64,000 bases of DNA from NCBI RefSeq assembly GCF_001590605.1, contig NZ_CP014504.1:5208001-5272000 (forward strand), given 5' to 3'. The position numbers and the translations under genes are program-made. The DNA is from Pedobacter cryoconitis (GTDB taxonomy: Bacteria > Bacteroidota > Bacteroidia > Sphingobacteriales > Sphingobacteriaceae). Under the pieces are notes generated by a model. That model made no database searches, had not been told where the DNA came from, and saw nothing but the letters and a program-made list of their open reading frames with translations. Positions 35,131 to 43,988 of the stretch are shown here, piece by piece (the stretch's first letter is position 1; every line of letters begins with the position of its first letter).

Positions 35131-37899
35131 ATGAAAAAACAGTTATTAATTGTTGTCGCATTGCTATTCCTATGTACAGGAATGGTAATGGCGCAAAAAA
35201 AAGCCATCACCGGGACCGTTATTGACGGAGCCAATAAAGAGATTATCCCTGGTGTATCTATCCGTGTAAAAGGGAGTACGCTAAGCACAAGCACTAACCA
35301 AAATGGACAATTTTCTATTCTTGCAGGACCAGCAGATCAATTGATTTTCAGCTATACTGGTTATACAGCGGTAACAGCAACTGTAGGTACCAATACAAAA
35401 ATTGATATAACTTTAGAAAGTAATACAGCCCAGTTAAATGAGGTCGTATTGATCGGTACGCGCTCTGCGGGCCGGGTAAAGCTAGAAACAGCGGTCCCTG
35501 TTGATATTGTCAATGTCAGCAAATCTGCGGCTACAACAGGCCGTATGGAGCTTACAGACATCTTAAACTATGCAGCACCTTCATTTAACTATAACAAACA
35601 GTCCGGTTCTGATGGAGCTGATCATGTAGAATTAGGTACTTTAAGAGGATTAGGGCCCGATCAGACTTTAGTCCTGATTAACGGTAAACGCCGCCACTCT
35701 ACTGCTTTTGTTTCGGTATTCGGGACACGTGGAAGAGGTAACTCTGGTGTAGATTTGAGTACAATACCCACAGCTTCGATTGACCGGGTAGAGATTTTAA
35801 GAGATGGTGCGTCTGCACAATACGGCTCTGATGCGATAGCAGGGGTAATCAATATTGTTTTAAAGAAAACTGTGAACCAGTTTAATATCAATGCGGGTTA
35901 TTCCGGATACTATGATCCTGCGTTTAACAGTAAAAAAAGTGTAGTGGCCAACCAATATCCGCATGGCGGGTCAATTGATGGAAATGCTGTCAATGTAGAT
36001 GCAAATTATGGCTTTAAAATAGGAAAAGAGGGTTTCCTGAACATTACTGCAGATTATTCGAAAAGTGGAAAAACATACAGACAAGTGCACGACACTACCG
36101 CATCAGATCCAAAAGCGTTGCCCATAAATACGGCAAGACGTGCTAATGGAGATGGTTCGTCTGAAAACGGAACTATCTTCTTTAACAATGAAATCCCATT
36201 GAGTGCCAAAACTACCTTTTACAGTTTTGGTGGATATAGTTATAAAGGATCTGATGCTTATGCGTTTTCAAGGAACTTCCTGGCCAGACCAGATCGTTTT
36301 CCAACAACCGGCAGTGGTACCTTGATTCCGGTAGAAGGGATCATCTTTAATACACCTAACGGGGATTCTTATTATAATCCGCTGATTGAAACACACAATA
36401 CGGATATTTCCTTTGCCGGTGGCCTGAAAGGGAGTTTTGGAGATGCCTGGGACTGGGACCTGAGTAACAATACAGGGAGTAATAATTTTCATTTTTATGG
36501 TGAAAAAACGTTTAATGCGTCATTGGGAGCTGATAAGACACATTTTGATGACGGTGGATCGGCCTTCTTACAAAATACAACCAATCTGAATTTTAGTAAA
36601 CATTTTGATAAAGTACTTTCCGGGTTTAACCTGGGCTTTGGTGCAGAATACCGTTATGAATGCTATAAAATCTTTTCGGGAGAGGAAGCATCTTATAAAA
36701 ATTATGATCCAAATGGGGTAAAAGCAGCTGGTTCGCAAGGTTTTCCGGGTTTTCAGCCTGGTGACGCTGTGAATGCGAACCGTAAAGTATTTGGCGGATT
36801 TGTAGATTTTGAGGTTGATCTTACTAAAAAATGGCTGATTGATTTTGCTAACAGGTTAGAGCACTACAATGACTTTGGTTATAATTTCAGTACTAAGTTT
36901 GCTACCCGTTACAAGGTGACTGACAATTTCAATATCCGCGGTTCTGTAGGTACGGGCTTCCGTGCGCCATCTTTACAACAGATTAACTATAGCTCTACCT
37001 TTACGAATGTTCAGGGCGCTATAATTTCTGAAGTTAAGATTGCACCTAATTATAGTCCGATCACACAGGCAGCGGGTATTCCTAACCTGAAACAGGAAAA
37101 ATCTAAGAATGCAGGAATTGGATTTACATTCAAGCCGGTTCCTGAATTCAGTGTCACTGTAGATGGGTATATCATTAAAGTGACTGACCGCGTTGTATTA
37201 TCGGGGCAGTTTAGTGCGGATGATACTTCACTGGACCCCTCATTTACCAACGCGCTGAAAGAATTGCGTGTCGGCTCTGCACAATTCTTCGCCAATGCGG
37301 TGAACACTACTAACCGTGGTTTAGATGTAGTGCTGGATTACAATAAAACTATCGGAGATAACCGTTACCGGATTTTGTTTACCGGGAACTTTCAGCATAT
37401 GACCATTGATAAGGTCAATTATCCGCCTATTCTGGGGAAAACTGAGACTTTACAGGAAACTTTCCTGAGCTCAAGGGAGAAGAAATTTATTCTGGCTTCA
37501 GCCCCGGCAGCTAAGTTCTCTTTAAACCCGGAATTTGGGCATAAGGATTTCACTGCTGGTTTACGTTTTACTTATTTCGGAAAAGTTGATATCTATGGTT
37601 ATGGCGATGGATCAACTATCAACCCTACGGTACCTGCTGATAATGGGTCAGGTCAGTTGCCAGACCTGTACAATTATAGCGGAAAAGTTGTGAGTGATCT
37701 TTATTTCTCTTGTAAATTGAATAAGATTGCCCGTATTACACTGGGTTCTGATAATATATTTAATGTACATCCTGATCTGGGTTATATTAAAGGAGCAAAA
37801 GGATATGCTTATAACAATGAACCTGCAGGGCCTTTCGATGCGGTACAAATGGGCGGGAATGGAAGGCGTTTCTTTGTTCGTGTGGGTTTAACGCTATAG
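35131..37899 (+). CDS. TonB-dependent receptor with N-terminal CarboxypepD-reg domain
   Basis: This 922-aa receptor has a signal peptide ending MAQ, a CarboxypepD-reg domain to about residue 100, and a plug with LNEVVLIGTR followed by GLGPDQTLVLINGKRRH and VEILRDGASAQYGSDAIAGVINIVLK. It ends in a beta-barrel. It is unlike SusC receptors because no SusD partner follows; the plug sequence resembles general receptors for siderophores or other small ligands. It stands alone between terminators. Confidence 0.93.
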   Translation: MKKQLLIVVALLFLCTGMVMAQKKAITGTVIDGANKEIIPGVSIRVKGSTLSTSTNQNGQFSILAGPADQLIFSYTGYTAVTATVGTNTKIDITLESNTAQLNEVVLIGTRSAGRVKLETAVPVDIVNVSKSAATTGRMELTDILNYAAPSFNYNKQSGSDGADHVELGTLRGLGPDQTLVLINGKRRHSTAFVSVFGTRGRGNSGVDLSTIPTASIDRVEILRDGASAQYGSDAIAGVINIVLKKTVNQFNINAGYSGYYDPAFNSKKSVVANQYPHGGSIDGNAVNVDANYGFKIGKEGFLNITADYSKSGKTYRQVHDTTASDPKALPINTARRANGDGSSENGTIFFNNEIPLSAKTTFYSFGGYSYKGSDAYAFSRNFLARPDRFPTTGSGTLIPVEGIIFNTPNGDSYYNPLIETHNTDISFAGGLKGSFGDAWDWDLSNNTGSNNFHFYGEKTFNASLGADKTHFDDGGSAFLQNTTNLNFSKHFDKVLSGFNLGFGAEYRYECYKIFSGEEASYKNYDPNGVKAAGSQGFPGFQPGDAVNANRKVFGGFVDFEVDLTKKWLIDFANRLEHYNDFGYNFSTKFATRYKVTDNFNIRGSVGTGFRAPSLQQINYSSTFTNVQGAIISEVKIAPNYSPITQAAGIPNLKQEKSKNAGIGFTFKPVPEFSVTVDGYIIKVTDRVVLSGQFSADDTSLDPSFTNALKELRVGSAQFFANAVNTTNRGLDVVLDYNKTIGDNRYRILFTGNFQHMTIDKVNYPPILGKTETLQETFLSSREKKFILASAPAAKFSLNPEFGHKDFTAGLRFTYFGKVDIYGYGDGSTINPTVPADNGSGQLPDLYNYSGKVVSDLYFSCKLNKIARITLGSDNIFNVHPDLGYIKGAKGYAYNNEPAGPFDAVQMGGNGRRFFVRVGLTL

Positions 37900-37917
37900 T
37901 ATTTCAGTTAAAAGGAT

Positions 37918-37960
37918 AAAAAACCGCAGCAGTCAGCATAGCTTGCCACTGCGGTTTTTG
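37918..37960 (+). terminator. Terminator of the TonB receptor gene
   Basis: AAAAACCGCAG and CTGCGGTTTTT are exact inverted copies around a 19-base loop. The terminal A and T runs allow termination on either strand. Confidence 0.8.
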
Positions 37961-38093
37961 CATGTTTTCTCTGCTGTAAAAACTTTATTGAATCAAATTT
38001 AAATTTGCTCATATTCAAAAACATTAAATTGTTTTCTTTTTTTAGCAAAAGTTGTATCTTGCGCCCTCTTTAGAAATATAAATAATAGATATT

Positions 38094-40190
38094 ATGGGTT
38101 TTATGACATTTTTGCGGAATCGCATGGGCATTATCTTAGTGGGCGCCATCGGTTTTGCAATTGTTGCATTTTTAGTCGGTGATGCAATTAACGTAGGAAA
38201 GCCTTTCTGGGCAGCATCTCAAAAAGTTGTTGGATCAGTAGATGGTGAGGAAATCAACATCGATGAATTCGGTCCTAAAGTAGATCAGAATTTACAACAG
38301 TTCAAACAGCAGTACGGTGGTAGTGCTAATCCTCAAATGACAGCTATGGCTGTTGACAATGCATGGAATGGTGAATTAGCTACTTTATTGCTGGCTAAAG
38401 AATATCACCGTTTAGGTTTAGGTATCTCCAGCGAAGAATTGTTCGATTTATACCAGGGTAAAAATCCCAGCCCGCTGATCGTTCAATATTTTGGTAATCC
38501 TCAAACTGGTCAGGTTGACCGTGCTGCGGTAATCAATTCATTGAAACAACAAGCGACTAATCCTCAGTTGAAACAACAATGGGACTTATTGGAAGCTGAA
38601 GTTGAAAAACAAGCTTTACAGCAGAAATATGCGAACTTAATTAAAAACTCTGTTTACGTAACTTCTATTGAAGCTAACGATGAATATCAGAACAGAAATA
38701 AACTGGCTAACTTCAACTATGTAAGCCTGGACTACGCAAGTATTCCTGATGCCTCAGTTAAGCCTTCAGAAGCTGATTACTCAGATTACTACAATAACAA
38801 TAAAAAGAGATTTGATAACCCAACTGAGACCCGTTCATTTGAATATGTTTCTTTCAGTGTTAATCCAACTAAAGAAGACTCTGCTGCTGTTAAAGGCCAG
38901 ATAGAAAAATTAGCAGCGGATTTCAAAGCTTCTAAAAGTGATTCTTTATTTGCAGCAGTTAATTCTGATGTAAAAGTTCCATATGCTTATATTAACAAAG
39001 GTAAATTAGATCCTAAAATTGATTCAGCAGTATTTGCTTTGCCGGCAGGAAGTTTCTACGGACCAGTGTTCAGTGGAAATTCTTACAAACTGGTTAAAGT
39101 TATCGATACCCGTCTTTCTCCGGATTCAGTTAAAGCAAGTCATATTCTTTTAGACGCAACCAAATTAGGTGGTGTGGATAAAGCAGAGAAAATGGCTGAC
39201 TCATTAAAAAACCTGATTCAAAAAGGAGCTAGTTTCGCTGAATTGGCTAAAACTTACAGTGTAGACGGATCGAAAGATAAAGGTGGTGAACTGGGTACTT
39301 TCTCCAGAGGTCAAATGGTCCCTGAATTTGAAAATGCAGCATTTAATGGTCAGGTAGGTGAGCTTAAGGTAGTACGTTCACAATTCGGTGTACACTTAAT
39401 TAAAATTGAAAAACAGATTGGTTCTTCTAAAGTAGCTAAACTGGCTTATATTGAGAAAAACCTTACACCAAGCAGCAAAACTAAGGATCAGGCTTATAAA
39501 AAAGCATCTAATTTCCTGAATGTTGCTAAAGGTGATAACTTTAGTGCTGAAGCTAAGAAATTGGGTTATACAGTAGCAGTTGCAGACAGAATTACAGGAA
39601 GTCAGGGTTATGCGCCAGGATTAGACAATCCACGTCAGTTGATCCGTGATGGTTTTGCAGCTAAAAAAGGCGATGTATTAGCAGAAGTTTATCAAATGGA
39701 TAATGCTTTTGTTGTCGCACACGTTACAGACATTAAAGCAAAAGGTATTCTTCCTCTTGAAGCCGTTAAAAAGGATATTGAGCCAATGGTGATCAATGCG
39801 GTTAAAGCAAAGATGCTAACAGAAAAATTAAACAATGCAGCTAAAGGTGCTGGAAGTCTGGCTCAGGTAGCTCAGAAAGTTGGTAAAACAGTTACCCCTG
39901 TTTCCAACATTGTTTTCTCTAACCCTATTGTACCGGGTGCAGCACAGGAAAATAAGCTGATTGGTAGTGTATTTGGTTCAGCACCAGGTAAAATATCTAA
40001 GCCAATTGATGGTGAGCACGGTGTATATGTATTTACAGTAAACGGATTTACTAATCCTGCACCAATCGGAAATACTTACAAACAAAAAGAAACTATGCGT
40101 CAGGTTATTGCTCAGAAGTCATTAGGAGCAGCATTCCAGGCATTGCAAGATAAAAGTGACATAAAAGACAATAGAGTGAAATTCTATTAA
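38094..40190 (+). CDS. PpiD/SurA-type peptidyl-prolyl isomerase
   Basis: This 698-aa protein has an N-terminal membrane anchor (MGIILVGAIGFAIVAFLVGD) and a SurA_N-like helical domain, so it is anchored in the inner membrane like PpiD. A parvulin domain is seen near residues 345-445 (KASHILLDATK, then FAELAKTYSVDGSKDKGGELGTFSRGQMVPEFENAAF). A second, degenerate parvulin-like part follows. It assists folding of exported proteins, in keeping with the many barrel proteins in this genome. It ends at a hairpin terminator. Confidence 0.92.
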   Translation: MGFMTFLRNRMGIILVGAIGFAIVAFLVGDAINVGKPFWAASQKVVGSVDGEEINIDEFGPKVDQNLQQFKQQYGGSANPQMTAMAVDNAWNGELATLLLAKEYHRLGLGISSEELFDLYQGKNPSPLIVQYFGNPQTGQVDRAAVINSLKQQATNPQLKQQWDLLEAEVEKQALQQKYANLIKNSVYVTSIEANDEYQNRNKLANFNYVSLDYASIPDASVKPSEADYSDYYNNNKKRFDNPTETRSFEYVSFSVNPTKEDSAAVKGQIEKLAADFKASKSDSLFAAVNSDVKVPYAYINKGKLDPKIDSAVFALPAGSFYGPVFSGNSYKLVKVIDTRLSPDSVKASHILLDATKLGGVDKAEKMADSLKNLIQKGASFAELAKTYSVDGSKDKGGELGTFSRGQMVPEFENAAFNGQVGELKVVRSQFGVHLIKIEKQIGSSKVAKLAYIEKNLTPSSKTKDQAYKKASNFLNVAKGDNFSAEAKKLGYTVAVADRITGSQGYAPGLDNPRQLIRDGFAAKKGDVLAEVYQMDNAFVVAHVTDIKAKGILPLEAVKKDIEPMVINAVKAKMLTEKLNNAAKGAGSLAQVAQKVGKTVTPVSNIVFSNPIVPGAAQENKLIGSVFGSAPGKISKPIDGEHGVYVFTVNGFTNPAPIGNTYKQKETMRQVIAQKSLGAAFQALQDKSDIKDNRVKFY

Positions 40191-40210
40191 TCTTATTTTG
40201 CGTAATTTTG

Positions 40211-40241
40211 AAACCGGAAGTACATCACTTCCGGTTTTTTT
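40211..40241 (+). terminator. Terminator of the PpiD-like gene
   Basis: AACCGGAAGT pairs with ACTTCCGGTT across a five-base loop, followed by a T-run. Confidence 0.85.
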
Positions 40242-40254
40242 ATTTTAAGCGCAA

Positions 40255-40770
40255 ATGGATATTCAGGAAAATATAGTCAATAAGGTTGCTGCCAGTGGTT
40301 TAGTTACATTTAACCTGGAGCTTTACTATGATCAGGGAGAAAGGATAGTCTATGATATTAAAGACAATCTGTTTCATGGTCTGATGCTTAGAGAAAAGGA
40401 TTTCAGAGAATTTATTAAAACCCATGACTGGGCATCTTATACAGGAAAAAATGTAGCAGTGATCTGCAGTGCAGATGCTATTGTGCCAACCTGGGCATAT
40501 ATGTTATTGGCAAATAAGTTAAAGCCCTTTGCAAATGAAGTTGTTTTTGGTGGTTTAGATACACTGGAGGCTGTTTTATTCAGTAAGGCCTTAGCCAAAG
40601 TTGACCTTTCTGTATACCAGGATGCCAGAGTTGTTGTGAAAGGATGTGCGGATATTGATGTTCCGGTATCTGCTTATGTAGAGATCACTTCTTTGTTAAC
40701 TCCTGTGGTAAAAAGTATCATGTATGGTGAACCTTGTTCTACAGTGCCTATCTTTAAACGAAAGGATTAG
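40255..40770 (+). CDS. DUF2480 family protein
   Basis: This 171-aa soluble protein belongs to the Bacteroidota DUF2480 family. It has HGLMLREKDFREFIKTHDW near residue 40 and a C-terminal GCADIDVPVSAYVEIT, the conserved block. The start follows the previous terminator closely. No enzymatic motif is evident and the function is unknown. It lies 32 bp before the DUF3108 gene start chosen here and probably shares a transcript with it. Confidence 0.8.
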   Translation: MDIQENIVNKVAASGLVTFNLELYYDQGERIVYDIKDNLFHGLMLREKDFREFIKTHDWASYTGKNVAVICSADAIVPTWAYMLLANKLKPFANEVVFGGLDTLEAVLFSKALAKVDLSVYQDARVVVKGCADIDVPVSAYVEITSLLTPVVKSIMYGEPCSTVPIFKRKD

Positions 40771-40802
40771 TTTTTTTGGAGGAGTTTTTGTTTAGATCAG
40801 GT

Positions 40803-41579
40803 ATGAGAAAATTGTTTTTGCTGTTTGTATTTTTGATTACCATCGCCGATGCTGAAGCGCAGGAGTTGCCTTTAAAGAAGGAACCGGTCTTTCAGGCAGG
40901 GGAAGTTTTATCTTATAAATTGAAATATGGCTTTATCACAGCTGCTGAGGCAACGATTAAAGTCATGAATTCAGACCTTAAATTTGATGACAATGAAACC
41001 TATAAACTGGTAGTAGATGCGAAAACTTCGGGTACCTTTGATATCTTTTATAAAATCAGGGATCATTATGATTCTTATATAGACAAGACGAAACTAACCC
41101 CTTATTTTTATCAGGAGGATGTTAAAGAGGCTAGTTATACCAGGAAAGACAAAGCGAGATTTACGCAGGAAACAAAAAAAGTAGTTTCTAATAAAGGTAC
41201 TTTTACTGCCCCAACAAATCAGACCTTTGATCTGGTCTCTGCCTATTATTTTGCCCGAAGTCTGGATATTTCCAGGCTGAAAATCGGAGAGAAGTTCAAG
41301 CTGAATTATTTTCTGGGTGATGGCATTCATCAGCTGGAAATCAAATACGTTGGAAAAGAAGTTGTAAAAAGTAAATTAGGAAATATACGTTGTCTGAAAT
41401 TCAGCCCGTCTATTGAGCCAGGGAGGATCTTTAGAAAAGATAGCGCTTTGTATCTTTGGATCACTGATGATGGCAACAGAGTGCCTGTAAAAGCTCAGGT
41501 AGAGATTATCGTGGGCGCAGTCACTATGGAAATTAAATCGGCTGATGGATTAAAGTATCCGCTGGCTAAAGAAAAATAA
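40803..41579 (+). CDS. DUF3108 domain-containing protein
   Basis: This 258-aa protein is read from the ATG at 40803, which gives a signal peptide MRKLFLLFVFLITIADAEAQ. An ATG at 40776 would add nine residues before it. The mature part has the DUF3108 pattern: FQAGEVLSYKLKYGFITAAEATIKV at the start and FDIFYKIRDHYDSYID, followed by alternating beta-strands. The family is predicted to be periplasmic or outer-membrane associated and of unknown function. The next gene follows after 5 bp. Confidence 0.82.
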   Translation: MRKLFLLFVFLITIADAEAQELPLKKEPVFQAGEVLSYKLKYGFITAAEATIKVMNSDLKFDDNETYKLVVDAKTSGTFDIFYKIRDHYDSYIDKTKLTPYFYQEDVKEASYTRKDKARFTQETKKVVSNKGTFTAPTNQTFDLVSAYYFARSLDISRLKIGEKFKLNYFLGDGIHQLEIKYVGKEVVKSKLGNIRCLKFSPSIEPGRIFRKDSALYLWITDDGNRVPVKAQVEIIVGAVTMEIKSADGLKYPLAKEK

Positions 41580-41584
41580 AAAAG

Positions 41585-42151
41585 ATGATAGAAGTACAAA
41601 ATACCCTGATACACGAAGACGTTATACGCGAAAATTTTGTGTGTAACCTCAATAAATGTAAAGGTATCTGTTGTGTGGAGGGAGATGCAGGAGCGCCTTT
41701 AGAAGTAGCTGAAACAGCTATCCTTGCGGAGATTTATCCTAAGATAAAACATATGCTTGCTCCAAAAGGGATCGCAGCCATTGAAGCGTATGGTACCTCT
41801 GTAGTAGATGCAGATGGTGACCTGACTACGCCCTGTGTGGATGGTAACAAAGAGTGCGCTTATGTTACTTTCGAGAATGGAATTACTAAATGTGCAATTG
41901 AGAAAGCACACGAGCAGGGAATCGTGGATTGGCAAAAACCAATCTCCTGCCATTTGTATCCTATCCGGATTACACAATATCCAGAATTTGATGTGCTTAA
42001 TTATGACAGATGGCATATCTGTTCTGATGCCTGTGCATTCGGAAGGGAACTTAAAGTACCAGTCTATACCTTTTTAAAAGGTCCGCTGATCAGAAAATAT
42101 GGCGCTGACTGGTATGAGGAATTAGAAAATAGTGTATCTTCAAACCTATAA
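41585..42151 (+). CDS. DUF3109 family protein (Cys-rich, putative metal/Fe-S binding)
   Basis: This 188-aa protein has eight cysteines in the family arrangement: CNLNKCKGICC near residues 20-30, then CVDGNKEC, TKCAIEKA, ISCHLYPIRI and CSDACAFG. Such spacing suggests metal or iron-sulphur binding, related to the zinc/iron-chelating (YkgJ) group. No signal peptide is present, so it is cytoplasmic. It lies 5 bp after the DUF3108 gene and 18 bp before rfbA. Function unknown. Confidence 0.85.
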   Translation: MIEVQNTLIHEDVIRENFVCNLNKCKGICCVEGDAGAPLEVAETAILAEIYPKIKHMLAPKGIAAIEAYGTSVVDADGDLTTPCVDGNKECAYVTFENGITKCAIEKAHEQGIVDWQKPISCHLYPIRITQYPEFDVLNYDRWHICSDACAFGRELKVPVYTFLKGPLIRKYGADWYEELENSVSSNL

Positions 42152-42169
42152 TCATAAAAATATAAAATT

Positions 42170-43030
42170 TTGAAAGGAATAATTTTAGCAGGGGGGAGCG
42201 GCACCAGGTTGCATCCCTTAACTTTGGTCATGAGTAAACAAATGATGCCTGTTTACGATAAACCAATGATTTATTATCCATTGTCAACATTAATGCTGGC
42301 TGGAATCAAAGAAATACTGATTATTTCTACCCCTCATGACCTTCCTAATTTTGAAAAGCTTTTAGGAGACGGCAGCAGTTTAGGCTGTAAATTTTCTTAC
42401 GCTGTTCAGCATGAACCTAATGGTCTTGCCCAGGCTTTTGTAATTGGAGCTGACTTCATTGGAACAGATAAAGTTGCGCTTGTTTTAGGTGATAACATTT
42501 TCTATGGTGACGGTATGACCAAGCTATTACAGGCAAGTTCTGATCCTGATGGTGGGGTTGTTTTTGCCTACCGGGTATCAGATCCTGAACGTTATGGCGT
42601 AGTGGAATTTGATGATGACAAAAAAGCAATCTCTATTGAAGAGAAACCTGTAGCACCGAAATCTGATTATGCGGTTCCGGGGTTATATTTCTATGATAAC
42701 AGTGTAGTAGAAATCGCGAAAAATATCAAACCTTCTCCACGTGGGGAATATGAAATTACCGATGTAAATAAAGTGTACCTTGAGCAGGGAAACTTAAAAG
42801 TTGGGGTATTGAGCCGTGGAACAGCCTGGTTAGATACAGGGACTTTCGCTTCCTTAATGCAGGCCGGACAGTTTGTACAGGTTATTGAAGAACGTCAGGG
42901 TTTAAAAATCGGATGTATTGAAGAAGTAGCTTACAGAATGGGCTTTATTGATGCTGAGCAACTACGCAAAATAGCAACCCCGCTTGTTAAGAGTGGATAT
43001 GGTGCTTATTTGCTAAAAATGATCAAATAA
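42170..43030 (+). CDS. rfbA: Glucose-1-phosphate thymidylyltransferase
   Basis: This 286-aa enzyme makes dTDP-glucose from glucose-1-phosphate and dTTP. The nucleotide-binding motif AGGSGTRLHPLT is at residues 7-18, followed by SKQMMPVYDKPMIYYP. It contains the residues expected for RmlA, including GDNIFYGDG and the IEEKP motif. The start is a TTG at 42170; the protein would otherwise lack its first motif. rfbB, rfbC and rfbD are absent from the window, so dTDP-rhamnose synthesis must be completed elsewhere. Confidence 0.95.
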   Translation: MKGIILAGGSGTRLHPLTLVMSKQMMPVYDKPMIYYPLSTLMLAGIKEILIISTPHDLPNFEKLLGDGSSLGCKFSYAVQHEPNGLAQAFVIGADFIGTDKVALVLGDNIFYGDGMTKLLQASSDPDGGVVFAYRVSDPERYGVVEFDDDKKAISIEEKPVAPKSDYAVPGLYFYDNSVVEIAKNIKPSPRGEYEITDVNKVYLEQGNLKVGVLSRGTAWLDTGTFASLMQAGQFVQVIEERQGLKIGCIEEVAYRMGFIDAEQLRKIATPLVKSGYGAYLLKMIK

Positions 43031-43054
43031 ATTTAAACAATCTTAACCAGAAAC

Positions 43055-43927
43055 ATGAATTATAATTTGCCTGAACTACCTTATATAGGGGTAGATATTG
43101 GAGGCTCTCATATTACAGCAGCACATGTAGGTGCTGCTGATTTGAAAGTAATAAAGAGTTCTCTGATCAGAGAACGCGTAGCTTCTATGGAAGGTGCTGA
43201 TGTAATCATTAAGTCTTGGGTTGATGCTTTATTGCCGCTGATTGAAAAGCAGGGTGAAGAAACTACCTATGTTGGTATTGCAATGCCCGGACCCTTCGAT
43301 TATGAAAAAGGAATCTCCCTGATGAAAGGAACTAAAAAATATGACTCCTTATATGGGTTAAATGTTTTAGAAATATTAGCTGAAAAATTAAATATCCCAA
43401 CTAGTCATATTCTTTTCAGAAACGATGCTGAATCGTTTTTGCATGGTGAGCTGGCCTCAGGGGCAGTAGCAGGAGAGAAACGTGCATTGGGAATTACACT
43501 TGGAACTGGATTAGGTTCTGCAAGTAATTGTCAGGGTAAAACTGTTGACTCGGACCGTGCATTTATTCCATTCAAGGATAGTATTGCTGAAGAGTATATT
43601 TCTACAAGATGGTTTTCAAAACGTTATAAGGAGTTAACCGGAAAGGATATTAAAAATGTAGAATCTCTGCTTGAATCTGATGACCAGGGAATCAAGAACC
43701 AGATATTTGAAGAGTTTGGCCAGAATCTGGCCAGCTTCCTGAACGATTTCATTGCTGAAGAGAAGCCTGACGTAATTGTGATTGGCGGAAATATAGCCAA
43801 GACATGGGATTATTTTATTCCGGAAGTAAAAAAGCATCTTCAAGACCAGCATGTCGCTTTAAAACAAAGTATCATGTGGGAAGATGCCGCTTTAGTTGGC
43901 GCCGCCTATAGCTGGCAGCTGGCTTAA
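43055..43927 (+). CDS. ROK family sugar kinase-like protein
   Basis: This 290-aa protein has the ASKHA phosphate-1 motif GVDIGGSHITAAHV at residues 12-25, the catalytic region FRNDAESFLHGE near residue 125, and GITLGTGLGSA. The ROK zinc motif (CxCGxxGC) is missing; only NCQGK is found where it would lie. That places it in the zinc-free subgroup, and the substrate may differ from glucose. It lies 24 bp after rfbA, which suggests that it feeds glucose phosphate into dTDP-sugar synthesis, an inference only. Confidence 0.85.
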   Translation: MNYNLPELPYIGVDIGGSHITAAHVGAADLKVIKSSLIRERVASMEGADVIIKSWVDALLPLIEKQGEETTYVGIAMPGPFDYEKGISLMKGTKKYDSLYGLNVLEILAEKLNIPTSHILFRNDAESFLHGELASGAVAGEKRALGITLGTGLGSASNCQGKTVDSDRAFIPFKDSIAEEYISTRWFSKRYKELTGKDIKNVESLLESDDQGIKNQIFEEFGQNLASFLNDFIAEEKPDVIVIGGNIAKTWDYFIPEVKKHLQDQHVALKQSIMWEDAALVGAAYSWQLA

Positions 43928-43947
43928 AGCACAACCTGCTTAAAAAG

Positions 43948-43985
43948 GAAAGCGGTACTCTTAGTTTAACAAGAGTACCGCTTTC
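43948..43985. terminator. Bidirectional terminator between the ROK and aminopeptidase genes
   Basis: GAAAGCGGTACTCTT and AAGAGTACCGCTTTC are exact inverted copies with an eight-base loop, placed between convergent genes. T-runs are short. Confidence 0.75.
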
Positions 43986-43988
43986 TGT

